From positions 1-23,000 of the forward strand of contig CAJXEF010000012.1 of assembly GCA_913052545.1 (NCBI GenBank): DNA of 23,000 nt. The letters run 5' to 3'. How positions within the stretch are numbered: position 1 is the stretch's first letter; each line of letters begins with the position of its first letter. Under the pieces are notes generated by a model, which was not told where the DNA came from, did not search any database, and saw nothing but the letters and a program-made list of their open reading frames with translations. Made by a program: the position numbers and the translations under genes. This DNA comes from an uncultured Chloroflexota bacterium (GTDB lineage: Bacteria > Chloroflexota > Dehalococcoidia > UBA3495). This document shows, one piece after another, positions 7,793-15,553 of this stretch.

Positions 7793-7842
7793 AGGCCGAT
7801 CCAACTTGGCTTTCATAATCGAAATGCCACACAGGAGTCCAG

Positions 7843-8460
7843 ATGATTTATGAAGTACGGACCTATACTTTGAAACCTGGCGGAGTAGCCCAATTTGAGA
7901 ATAATTTTGCAGAGGCGTTACCGCACCGCGAAAAATACTCTAAACTGGGAGCATTTTGGCATACGGAAATCGGCCCTCTTAATCAAGTGATCCATGTATG
8001 GCCATACGAGAACTTAGGCGAACGTACCCAAGTCAGAGAAGATGCTGGTAACGACCCTAATTGGCCTCCAAAATCAGACGGGTTGATATTAAATATGGAG
8101 TCAGAGATATTTACTCCAGCTGAATTCATGAGACCAATGGGAGGAGACCAAGCTCTCGGTGATATCTATGAAATGCGAATTTATACCTATCAGCCGGGAA
8201 CTATGGGTGAAGTGCTGAAACGATGGGGAGCTGCCATACCTCACAGGGAAGAATTTTCTCCGTTAGCAGCCGGTATGTACACGGAGTTGGGCGGATTAAA
8301 TAAGTGGATACACGTCTGGCCCTATAAAGATTTGGAAGAACGTAACAAAATTAGAGAAGAAGCATCTGCCACTCCACACTGGCCACCGCCAACCAGAGAG
8401 TTCTTAGTCAAACAAGAGAACAAAATATGTGTGCCATCCGCTTTTTCACCCATGCATTAG
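7843..8460 (+). CDS. NIPSNAP family protein with two tandem domains
   Basis: A 205-residue protein made of two tandem NIPSNAP (dimeric alpha/beta-barrel) domains, about 1-99 and 105-205. The repeats align closely: MIYEVRTYTLKPG with DIYEMRIYTYQPG, LPHREKYS with IPHREEFS, QVIHVWPYENLGER with KWIHVWPYKDLEER, and NWPP with HWPP. The family is widespread in bacteria and mitochondria, with no settled biochemical role. The duplication lets a single chain form the dimeric barrel. CAGGAG lies six bases before the ATG. It is followed by a perfect 18-bp hairpin (8472-8519) and then a SnoaL-like gene. I see no metal-binding cluster or signal peptide. Confidence 0.88.
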   Translation: MIYEVRTYTLKPGGVAQFENNFAEALPHREKYSKLGAFWHTEIGPLNQVIHVWPYENLGERTQVREDAGNDPNWPPKSDGLILNMESEIFTPAEFMRPMGGDQALGDIYEMRIYTYQPGTMGEVLKRWGAAIPHREEFSPLAAGMYTELGGLNKWIHVWPYKDLEERNKIREEASATPHWPPPTREFLVKQENKICVPSAFSPMH

Positions 8461-8471
8461 GGAACTGAATC

Positions 8472-8519
8472 CTATTACATTTAACGGGCGACTTACTGCC
8501 GGCCCGTTAAATGTAATAG
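8472..8519. terminator. Perfect 18-bp inverted repeat after the NIPSNAP gene
   Basis: Arms 8472-8489 and 8502-8519 pair perfectly over 18 bases around a 12-nt loop, starting 11 nt after the stop codon. The top of the stem is GC-rich (ACGGGC/GCCCGT), but no U-tract follows. It has the same design as the hairpin at 6071-6121 without shared sequence. Confidence 0.6.
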
Positions 8520-8587
8520 TAGGTTCAACAAAATGAGACAGGCTGATATATAATTCCCGACATCTCGAGAAATAATAAGAACCAGAT

Positions 8588-8977
8588 ATGCAATCAGACA
8601 CTGAAGATATAAAACTAGCCAACCAAAAATTCTATGACGCCTTCGGAGCTCTAGATATCACAGGTATGGGAGACGTTTGGGAACATTCTGAAGCCGCTTT
8701 ATGCATCCACCCGGGATGGCAACCACTAGTGGGGTGGGACCTTATAAGAGATAGTTGGCAAGGTATATTCGATAATGCAACTTTGATGCATTTCAATATC
8801 CAATATATCAACGTGGCAGTGCTTGGGGATACTGGATGGGTAACCTGTGTAGAAAATATCAGCAGCGTCTTACAGGGGAAGGCCAGCAATTTTGGTGTCT
8901 TAGCAACTAACATATTCGTCCGCGGGCCTGAAGGTTGGACTATGATAACTCACCACGCTTCTCCGAGTTTACACTAA
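8588..8977 (+). CDS. SnoaL/NTF2-like domain protein
   Basis: A 129-residue NTF2-like (cone-shaped alpha+beta barrel) protein. The opening helix LANQKFYDAFGALDI, then the motif CIHPGW followed by VGWDLIRDSW, and the closing strand GWTMITHHASPSLH are typical of the SnoaL-3/DUF4440 group often found as small stand-alone proteins. Family members include polyketide cyclases, ketosteroid isomerases and non-enzymatic ligand binders; the conserved His/Trp pocket does not fix the substrate. The start has only a weak purine stretch (TAAGAA) upstream. A TATATAAT box at 8547-8554 with a TG just before it may be an extended -10 promoter downstream of the hairpin. No partner gene gives away its role. Confidence 0.82.
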   Translation: MQSDTEDIKLANQKFYDAFGALDITGMGDVWEHSEAALCIHPGWQPLVGWDLIRDSWQGIFDNATLMHFNIQYINVAVLGDTGWVTCVENISSVLQGKASNFGVLATNIFVRGPEGWTMITHHASPSLH

Positions 8978-9111
8978 TCCATAGATTAACCAATCCGACT
9001 CAGTACCTTGCTCTCATTATTATCCTATTCTCTTCATCTAAACATCAGACTAAATTACATCAATAATCACTCAAATATAGTCCCGTAGTTTTGTCGGCTC
9101 GCACAGCAATT

Positions 9112-9117
9112 TATAAT
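9112..9117 (+). promoter_or_regulatory. Consensus -10 box upstream of yhhQ
   Basis: A perfect TATAAT lies 62 bases before the preferred ATG of yhhQ. The best -35 match is TTTGTC (9090-9095) at 16-base spacing, which is poor. I see no preQ1-type riboswitch fold in the leader. Confidence 0.35.
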
Positions 9118-9179
9118 CTTAAATAAAACAAAAATCCTTACGGTAATAACCAAAAATTATATTGGACGGGAGCAACCAC

Positions 9180-9818
9180 ATGACAAATCGTACTAATATG
9201 GCCTTGTTGGGATTAGGCATGTTATTTATGACCTGTCTTTTGGGCTCCAACATAATAGCAATCAAACTGATCAATGTAGGAAGTTGGGTAATATCTGCTG
9301 GAATACTTTTGTATCCGCTAACATTTTTATTTACTGACACGATATCTGAGATATTCGGGCGTCGTCAGGCTACTTTTGTAGTATGGTTCGGATTCATCGG
9401 AAACGTAATTTTAGTCGCTGCTATATATCTCACCGGCGTAATACCGTCACCAGTTTTTTGGGAGGATCAGGGTGCTTATAACACCATATTAGGAGGAGTT
9501 CCAAGAATAGTACTAGGATCCATGATAGGCTACCTCGTAAGCCAAAATATAGATGTGCTGGGATTCCATTTTTTGAAACAAGCGACAGGCGGCAGATTCC
9601 TGTGGCTCAGAAATAATGGATCTACCATGATCTCCCAATCGATCGACACCGTCCTATTTTTAGTGATTGCTTTCGCAGGGTTAGTTCCTGCCCAAGTTTT
9701 ATGGCAAATGATTTGGATGCAGTATGTGTTAAAACTTGCCATCGCCGGCATCGATACACCGTTTGTGTACATCTTAGTAGCAATCTTAAAAAACCCGGAA
9801 TATGCAGCGAAAACTTAA
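9180..9818 (+). CDS. yhhQ: Queuosine precursor transporter, YhhQ/VUT family
   Basis: A 212-residue membrane protein with about six hydrophobic segments. Family hallmarks are LLGSNIIAIKLI (21-30), the charged loop TDTISEIFGRR (52-62) and WLRNNGSTMISQSID (142-156) followed by a membrane helix. YhhQ imports preQ0 and preQ1 for queuosine synthesis. With queF 1.5 kb away, the cell appears able to take up preQ0 and reduce it. An upstream TTG at 9162 is in frame, but the GGGAG at 9168-9172 lies seven bases before the ATG at 9180, so I take the ATG. The gene after it, an iron transporter fusion, starts about 66 nt downstream. Confidence 0.9.
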   Translation: MTNRTNMALLGLGMLFMTCLLGSNIIAIKLINVGSWVISAGILLYPLTFLFTDTISEIFGRRQATFVVWFGFIGNVILVAAIYLTGVIPSPVFWEDQGAYNTILGGVPRIVLGSMIGYLVSQNIDVLGFHFLKQATGGRFLWLRNNGSTMISQSIDTVLFLVIAFAGLVPAQVLWQMIWMQYVLKLAIAGIDTPFVYILVAILKNPEYAAKT

Positions 9819-9884
9819 CCGACTAGCAAACGTTAAGAAAAGAAAATTCTCATTCTTAAACTAACGAATTCGCAAGGAACCGAT

Positions 9885-11132
9885 ATGGCTACAGACACAC
9901 CCGATCTAACCAAAACAGAACGAAACCTTTGGAACGCAATAGTGGGCGAAGCCATGGCCTACCTAAAATATAATGCTTTCGCACACAAAGCTCTTGAAGA
10001 AGGCCTGCCGGAAGTAGCTCAGGTTTTTCAGGAAGTAGCCGGTGCTGAAACAATCCATGGCATGAATCATCTTCGAGTAGCAGGCGAAATACGAAGTACA
10101 ATCGATAACCTTCGAACTGTGACCGAGGGAGAAACAAAAGAATTTAGTTTCATGTATCCTAGAATGATCCGTGATGCCCAAGATGAAGATCGACAAGACG
10201 CGGTATCATCATTTTCCTTAGCATTAGAAAGAGAAAAACATCACCTCGAGGTTTTTTCTCAAGCCTTACGACAATTAGAAATTCGCCAAACTGCGTCCAG
10301 TAACGAAGCATCAGAAACCCTATTAAACAAAACATATAGTACCGATTCACCCACGAGCTTAAGGGATAGCCCTACCTCTACTCAAATACCAACTCTTACA
10401 TCTGAAACCTATATTGCTGCTACTAGGGAAGTAGACAGAGAAAGGTTTAGGGTAGCTAATCTAGGTAGACTCAGGGAAGTAGTCTTTGGGGCTCAAGACG
10501 GCATACTCAGCACCGTGGCCTTGGTTACAGCTGTAGCAGTCGGAGTTGGGGCAAGCGGGACATCAACTGTACTTGTCGCAGGCCTGGCAGCTGCCTTAGC
10601 TGGAATGATATCAATGGCAACCGGAGCATATTTAGGATCACGTGCAGAACAAGATGTTCAAAGATCTGAAATCGAACGTGAAGCCCTTGAACTGGAGGAA
10701 AACCCTGCCGAGGAATTAGCAGAACTAGTAGTAATATTCCAGCGTGAAGGGAAAAGCTTCGCCGAAGCACAAGCTCTTGCAGAAGAAATTTCTCAAGATA
10801 AAGATCTATGGCTAAATACTTTGGTTGAAAAAGAACTTGGAATCAGTGCGGAGGAAACTACTAATCCGATCAAAGATGGTTTAGTAATGGGCGCCTCATT
10901 TATAATAGCCGCGCTAATCCCAATATGGCCTTATTTTTTCTTTGATGGTTCTTTGGCTATATCTGTTTCTGTAATAGGAGCTTTAACTGGCCTTTTCGTC
11001 CTTGGAATGGGTAAAGGAAGACTAGTACAGCGGTCTCCATTACTGCAGGGGTTCGAAATATTGGTCATAGGAGCAGTCTCAGCAGGATTAGGGTTCATCC
11101 TGGGGGACCTAATACCTCGAATTATTCAATAA
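9885..11132 (+). CDS. mbfA: Membrane-bound ferritin-like/VIT1 fusion (MbfA-like iron exporter)
   Basis: A 415-residue fusion. Residues about 8-130 form a rubrerythrin/erythrin-type four-helix bundle with candidate di-iron ligands E22 (GEAMAY), E55 and H58 (GAETIHGMNH) and E117/H120 (EREKHH). A Ser/Thr-rich linker (about 134-180) leads to a VIT1/CCC1 transporter domain (about 190-415), starting GRLREVVFGAQDGI, with some five membrane helices and the metal-binding loop region between helices 2 and 3. This layout is that of rhizobial MbfA, where the ferritin-like domain senses or delivers Fe(II) for export. The linker makes it longer than MbfA proteins as I remember them (about 325 residues). 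AAGGA lies six bases before the ATG. No iron-box operator was recognised upstream. Confidence 0.88.
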   Translation: MATDTPDLTKTERNLWNAIVGEAMAYLKYNAFAHKALEEGLPEVAQVFQEVAGAETIHGMNHLRVAGEIRSTIDNLRTVTEGETKEFSFMYPRMIRDAQDEDRQDAVSSFSLALEREKHHLEVFSQALRQLEIRQTASSNEASETLLNKTYSTDSPTSLRDSPTSTQIPTLTSETYIAATREVDRERFRVANLGRLREVVFGAQDGILSTVALVTAVAVGVGASGTSTVLVAGLAAALAGMISMATGAYLGSRAEQDVQRSEIEREALELEENPAEELAELVVIFQREGKSFAEAQALAEEISQDKDLWLNTLVEKELGISAEETTNPIKDGLVMGASFIIAALIPIWPYFFFDGSLAISVSVIGALTGLFVLGMGKGRLVQRSPLLQGFEILVIGAVSAGLGFILGDLIPRIIQ

Positions 11133-11164
11133 CATTAATCTAATATACACATTCTCAAATTAAC

Positions 11165-12067
11165 TTAACTAGGGGGCTCTAGTAACTCTTTGACGGCGAC
11201 TAGAAAATCCGCAGGATTATCTCCAGCCACTAAATGCCCCGCGCGTTCTACCGTAACTGTAGTGCATTCAGGAATAAGGGTTTTCATCTTATCCATGGTT
11301 TCTTCCGCGAATATATCGCTTCTACTGCCTCTAACAACCAGAGTTGGGCAATCAATTTTAGCTACCGATTCCCACAATTGCTCAGGCGTCCATGTCGGAG
11401 ATCTGTGCCCAGGAGTACGCATCAACTTGTCATATTTCCATGTCCATTTACCATCGGCCCGTTCTCTAATACTATATTTTAACGATCCCAATGTTTGTTC
11501 TCTAGTTCGTCCTGTATACTCTTGAATTCTACTTGCAAACTCTTCAAAAGAATTCAGTTCATCCGGTAACTCTTTGAATGTTTGAATCCTGTTACGCCCT
11601 CTTGAAGCCGACTCAGGTCCTGTATCTACTATAACCAAAGATTCTAACTTATTTGGATGCCTAGAAGCCCAAACATAGCTGTTCCTACCCCCCATCGAAT
11701 GACCTATCAAATGAAACTTAGCAGGCAGGATCGAGTCAACAAACCCATCTATATCTTTTTGTTGAGCTTCCAAAGAGTAATCGCCATCCGGCGCCCAATC
11801 GCTATCTCCATGGCCTCTTTGGTCTAGGGCAATTACGTGATAATCCTTAGATAATGGCAAGCTAACGAAATCCCAACTATGAGCTTGCTGAGAATTTCCA
11901 TGCAACATGAAGATGGTGGGATCAGAAGGATTGCCCCATTCCAGGTAATGAAAATTGAGACCATGAACTTGGACAAACTTGTCTAGAGGTTCGTTTTCTT
12001 CAACAAAAGGGACACCCATTTGACGAGCTGCTTCGAATAGAGACATACCCAATGAGTGAGAGGCCAT
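11165..12067 (-). CDS. Alpha/beta hydrolase
   Basis: A 300-residue alpha/beta-hydrolase-fold protein. The oxyanion motif is HGNS (56-59), the nucleophile elbow GHSMGG has S124, the acid is D251 in GSRSDIF, and the base is H278 in AGHLVAGDNP, so the Ser-Asp-His triad is complete. The Ser nucleophile points to an esterase, C-C hydrolase or lactonase rather than a dehalogenase or epoxide hydrolase. I place the start at the ATG at 12067, because GGAGG sits eight bases before it; the longer in-frame TTG at 12082 overlaps that ribosome binding site. No signal peptide. It converges with the mbfA-like gene, with 32 nt between stops. Confidence 0.9.
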   Translation of the reverse strand: MASHSLGMSLFEAARQMGVPFVEENEPLDKFVQVHGLNFHYLEWGNPSDPTIFMLHGNSQQAHSWDFVSLPLSKDYHVIALDQRGHGDSDWAPDGDYSLEAQQKDIDGFVDSILPAKFHLIGHSMGGRNSYVWASRHPNKLESLVIVDTGPESASRGRNRIQTFKELPDELNSFEEFASRIQEYTGRTREQTLGSLKYSIRERADGKWTWKYDKLMRTPGHRSPTWTPEQLWESVAKIDCPTLVVRGSRSDIFAEETMDKMKTLIPECTTVTVERAGHLVAGDNPADFLVAVKELLEPPS

Positions 12068-12318
12068 CCAAATTACCTCCAAAAAGTGTTATGTGGCTCA
12101 ATGTAAGTCCGCGTACTGCCATTTTTGTTATCATAACTGTAGTGTCAAGATGAATTCACTGCTCGTTTATCAATTCTTAACTGCAAGCTAATTATCATGT
12201 AATTATCTACATAGGCCACTTAGGTTCCTTTTCCGGCTACCCGATGCTATCATAGTTACAACATTAAGCCCATTTAACCTGTAATGGATTCAATGGGATC
12301 GCGAGGAGTACCCATCAG

Positions 12319-12963
12319 ATGACTACCCAGGCTATTCAACTGAACCTAGAGACACGAGTCGTATTGGGGAAAAAAGTTAAAACATTGCGAAAAGCAGGAA
12401 TCATTCCAGTCCACTTCTATGGACCAGGAGTCGATGATAAGGCCCTTCAATGTGACCAATCAACTCTAATAAGAGCCCTATTCCAAGCCGGTGGGACTAC
12501 TCCTATCATCATCAACGTGCCTGATGAGATCACAGACCAATTAGTATTTGCTCGAGAGATCCAGTGGGAGCCTGTTCGTGGGAATATCTTACATGTAGAT
12601 TTACTCGCGGTTCGAACTGATCAAAGAGTATCCGCCCAAGTACCAATCTCACTTACCGGAGATTCTCCCGGTGCTCGAGAGGCAGGTGGAACAGTTATAT
12701 TGCAATTACGAGAGGTAAGCGTAGAAGCCATGCCTTTGGAAATACCAAACGAAATAGTTGTTGACTTGGCTCAGCTAACGGACCCTAATGGATCAATCAG
12801 GGCAGGCGATCTTGAACTCGGTGGCAATGTAACCTTAACCACGGATATAGAAGAAGTCATAGCAAGAATAGAAGTTGCCCGGGCAGTAGAAGAGACTATG
12901 GAAGCTCCTGATGGAGGAGATACGGCTGAACCGGGAGAGGAACAGGATAATAGCTCCGCATAA
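12319..12963 (+). CDS. rplY: 50S ribosomal protein L25 (Ctc/TL5 type)
   Basis: A 214-residue L25 of the long CTC/TL5 type. The N-terminal 5S-rRNA-binding barrel (about 1-95) contains LRKAGIIPVHFYGPG. The C-terminal TL5 beta domain (about 100-190) contains HVDLLAVRTDQ and PLEIPNEIVVDL. It ends in a Glu/Asp-rich tail, common in long L25 proteins. It binds 5S rRNA in the central protuberance of the large subunit. The ATG follows GAGGAG with suitable spacing. It is not followed by pth, its frequent neighbour in other bacteria; the next gene is a DUF3800-like protein. Confidence 0.95.
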   Translation: MTTQAIQLNLETRVVLGKKVKTLRKAGIIPVHFYGPGVDDKALQCDQSTLIRALFQAGGTTPIIINVPDEITDQLVFAREIQWEPVRGNILHVDLLAVRTDQRVSAQVPISLTGDSPGAREAGGTVILQLREVSVEAMPLEIPNEIVVDLAQLTDPNGSIRAGDLELGGNVTLTTDIEEVIARIEVARAVEETMEAPDGGDTAEPGEEQDNSSA

Positions 12964-13090
12964 GCACTGCCAATATGGCATGTTCCCTTGTGCATTAATT
13001 CTAAAAACAATGCTATTCATTGAACCATATAAATCTATTCGCGGAGACTAATTGATATCCGAATCCCCTTTGTAGGACTGGAGACAAGAC

Positions 13091-13861
13091 ATGAATTTGG
13101 TTTTTGTAGGCGAGTCTGGTAACACCGGCGGTAGCGTCAACGATCCTAACCAATATCACCATATCTACACTGGCCTAATGGTACACGAAGACCAATGTAT
13201 CTCACTAAACGGTGAATTCGATGCACTTTACCAACGACACATAGGAAGCCAACCTGGATCTCCAGGGGTACCTCTACAACTAAAAGCCGCGGATATATAC
13301 CAAGGAAGAGGTTTTTTCAAGTCATGGTCTCCAGAACGAAGAGGAGACCTAATCAAGGACTGCCTTGAGCTACTCATACGCCGTAGAACTCCGGTTCTGG
13401 TTACATACATAGACAAAAGAGAATTCATCAAATTCAGGGAACCTAGCGACAGTCCATACCTATCTTGGAATAACCACTCCGAGTTCGCTATCAACAAATT
13501 CTTGTTTGCGTTGAACATGATGGTCGACGAAATGAATGTTTCCGACATGAGCCCTGATGAAATGATGAACGCTCCTTGGCAGGTTAAAGATTACACTTTA
13601 ATAGTAGCGGGGGAGGGCAAAACTGTATCACCGCAATTCATGAAGCAGTTCTTAGATTCAGAAGATGAGATTCCCACCCCCGCGATATTGGAAAATTTCT
13701 GCTATATGAACGCTGACTATTCGGTCGGAACCCAGCTAGCCAACATGTGTGCTTACTTCAGTAGAAGATGGTTACAAAACCCCATGGCTACACATTCATA
13801 CTTTGATGCACTACAAGAAGGTCTAGTTATACAGGTAATCTACCCGGTGCAGTTTTACTGA
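13091..13861 (+). CDS. DUF3800 domain protein with altered active-site residues
   Basis: A 256-residue protein resembling DUF3800, a predicted RNase-H-like nuclease family often found near mobile or defence genes. The start MNLVFVGESGNTGG matches the family N-terminus, where the usual DESG reads GESG (D7 to G7). The inner LKAADIY motif is present. The last motif, usually an Asp followed by QLAD, reads NADYSVGTQLAN (D209 kept, Q215-N218 with N replacing D). Two family-conserved acidic positions are thus missing, so catalysis may be lost or changed. GGAG lies a little upstream of the ATG. Its TGA stop directly abuts the stop of the leftward phn operon (13861/13862), with no spacer for a terminator. 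Confidence 0.72.
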   Translation: MNLVFVGESGNTGGSVNDPNQYHHIYTGLMVHEDQCISLNGEFDALYQRHIGSQPGSPGVPLQLKAADIYQGRGFFKSWSPERRGDLIKDCLELLIRRRTPVLVTYIDKREFIKFREPSDSPYLSWNNHSEFAINKFLFALNMMVDEMNVSDMSPDEMMNAPWQVKDYTLIVAGEGKTVSPQFMKQFLDSEDEIPTPAILENFCYMNADYSVGTQLANMCAYFSRRWLQNPMATHSYFDALQEGLVIQVIYPVQFY

Positions 13862-14743
13862 TTAATCCACATCTACCACTTTCCGAAGCCATGTACTCAG
13901 TAAATCGACGCCGATCACCATTAACAGATACCAGATGAGAATAAGTGTCACATCTGTATAGTGAAACCAATTTAGCCTCAATATAAATTCACGACCCAAT
14001 CCACCCGCACTCACAAATCCGACTACTACTGTAGTTCGTATCACTACTTCCCATCTATATAAAAGGTAAGTAATAAAATGGGGTATTGCTTGAGGCATAA
14101 TTCCGTATATTAGGATCTGACTATTACTCGCTCCCGCAGATCTCAGGCTCACCGATGACGCTGGATCTAAATTCTCAATCACTTCTGCCGTAAGTCGGCC
14201 AACAATACCAATATTATGCAATCCAAGTGCGAGAGCCCCGGGCAAAAGGCCTGGAGACAAGAAAAAAACGATTATCATCGCCCATACTAATTCGGGCACG
14301 GCCCGGGAAACTATGTAGTTAGCCCTTACCAGATAATACATTACCATCCCAAATCCAGAAGGAACTCCACCTAAATCACCATTGCTTACGTTCCGAGCAG
14401 CCAACACCATTGTTAAAAAAGCGCCTGTACCAGCTATTGCCATAGCTAAGACGCTCATAGCTAGAGTCCGATAGGCCAATTTTGAAGTTGCGATCCATCG
14501 ATCGACTTGGAAAAAAGCAGGAGTTAATTCAGACTCCACGCCCGTCAATTTCAATATAAAAATTTTGACGTGGATCCACGTTTGTAAGCGAAAAAGGTCT
14601 ACAAACCCACTGTCTCCGGGTAAGAAAATAAAACACCAAGAAACGATAATAAAAATTACAAACAGATACAGGGATCCTTTAGCAAAACTTATATGACGGA
14701 TCGTCTTACTAGAATGCATTACAGTTGAAACGAATTTACTCAT
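13862..14743 (-). CDS. phnE: Phosphonate-type ABC transporter permease (second PhnE)
   Basis: A 293-residue inner-membrane permease of the PhnE family. It has an N-terminal anchor helix (about 22-42) and several further hydrophobic segments. The EAA-type ATPase-coupling loop is visible at NIGIVGRLTAEVIE, followed by SLRSAGASNSQILIYG and the family-typical ending FVSAGGLG. I place the start at the ATG at 14743, which overlaps the TGA of the first permease as ATGA and has GGAG nine bases upstream. A longer in-frame ATG at 14824 would overlap the previous gene by 85 nt and lacks this signal. It is the last gene of phnD-phnC-phnE-phnE; the two permeases should form the heterodimeric channel. Confidence 0.9.
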   Translation of the reverse strand: MSKFVSTVMHSSKTIRHISFAKGSLYLFVIFIIVSWCFIFLPGDSGFVDLFRLQTWIHVKIFILKLTGVESELTPAFFQVDRWIATSKLAYRTLAMSVLAMAIAGTGAFLTMVLAARNVSNGDLGGVPSGFGMVMYYLVRANYIVSRAVPELVWAMIIVFFLSPGLLPGALALGLHNIGIVGRLTAEVIENLDPASSVSLRSAGASNSQILIYGIMPQAIPHFITYLLYRWEVVIRTTVVVGFVSAGGLGREFILRLNWFHYTDVTLILIWYLLMVIGVDLLSTWLRKVVDVD

Positions 14744-15537
14744 GCCAACAAGCTCCGTCGAACCCTTGTACTCCATAGGTCTACCAAGACTATCAATATG
14801 ATTAAGAACAAAAGTAAAGTCCAAACTTGATCGAAAAGCAGATCATGCAACGAAAGTTGAATTTGATATCCCAAACCTTGGATACCTATAAAACTTAGGA
14901 TAGCCGCTGCTCGAATGGAGCATTCAAATCTATAGAAGGTATAACTCAACATATCTGGAAGCAGATATGGGATATATCCGTAAAATAATATCTTGAGTGG
15001 TGATGCACCAGTCTGCTTTAAGGCATCAATCGGAGCCCGAGGTGTCCCTTGCAATAACTCGGCATAAATCCTACCTAATATACCAGCATACGGAATTCCG
15101 AGAGATATGATACCGGCCATTGGCGAGAGTCCAATAGCTACAACCAAAACCACTGCCCAAACTAGCTCGTGAACAGCACGCATTCCACCCAGCAACCCCC
15201 TGAATACTATGATAATAGGTACGCGGTTAGAGGAAGCCCGTTCAAACAAGATACCGGATGCTATAACCCCCATGGGTAATCCCAATGAAATCGCCAAAAC
15301 GATACCCATTACAGCAAAAGTGAAGGTCGTCCAAGTAGCTTTTGAAGCTATCCATAAAAAATCTGGAGAGAGATCTGGAGGGAATAGTGACAACCAGAGC
15401 TTCAGGAAAGAAGAACTCCCTCCAGTATGGATAATAGGTCCTGACCAATTAACGCTGCACAGGCTCCAGGCGAATACGCCTAGGAGTAACAACAACAATC
15501 CGCGGTGCCTGGTTATAATTACCGACTGGAATTTCAA
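14740..15537 (-). CDS. phnE: Phosphonate-type ABC transporter permease (first PhnE)
   Basis: A 265-residue permease of the PhnE family with about six hydrophobic segments. The coupling loop GIPYAGILGRIYAELLQ followed by DALKQTGASPLKILFYG is diagnostic. There is no ATG near the start: two in-frame TTG codons lie at 15543 and 15537. GGAG sits seven bases before 15537 and only one base before 15543, so I take 15537 (start could be six bases longer). It follows phnC by 16 nt and overlaps the second permease by four bases (ATGA), showing tight translational coupling. The two PhnE proteins differ clearly in sequence, as is usual for phnE1/phnE2 pairs. Confidence 0.9.
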   Translation of the reverse strand: MKFQSVIITRHRGLLLLLLGVFAWSLCSVNWSGPIIHTGGSSSFLKLWLSLFPPDLSPDFLWIASKATWTTFTFAVMGIVLAISLGLPMGVIASGILFERASSNRVPIIIVFRGLLGGMRAVHELVWAVVLVVAIGLSPMAGIISLGIPYAGILGRIYAELLQGTPRAPIDALKQTGASPLKILFYGYIPYLLPDMLSYTFYRFECSIRAAAILSFIGIQGLGYQIQLSLHDLLFDQVWTLLLFLIILIVLVDLWSTRVRRSLLA

Positions 15538-15553
15538 TAACAAACTCCTGCAG

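Noticed and set aside
8531..8542. The 12-mer aatgagacaggc occurring here and again near 17239
   Set aside because: A 12-base match is expected by chance several times in 23 kb and the contexts differ.
12068..12082. Longer TTG start for the alpha/beta hydrolase
   Set aside because: The TTG overlaps the GGAGG that serves the ATG at 12067.
14744..14824. Longer start for the second phnE
   Set aside because: It would overlap the preceding gene by 85 bases; the ATGA overlap with GGAG upstream at 14743 is much more likely.
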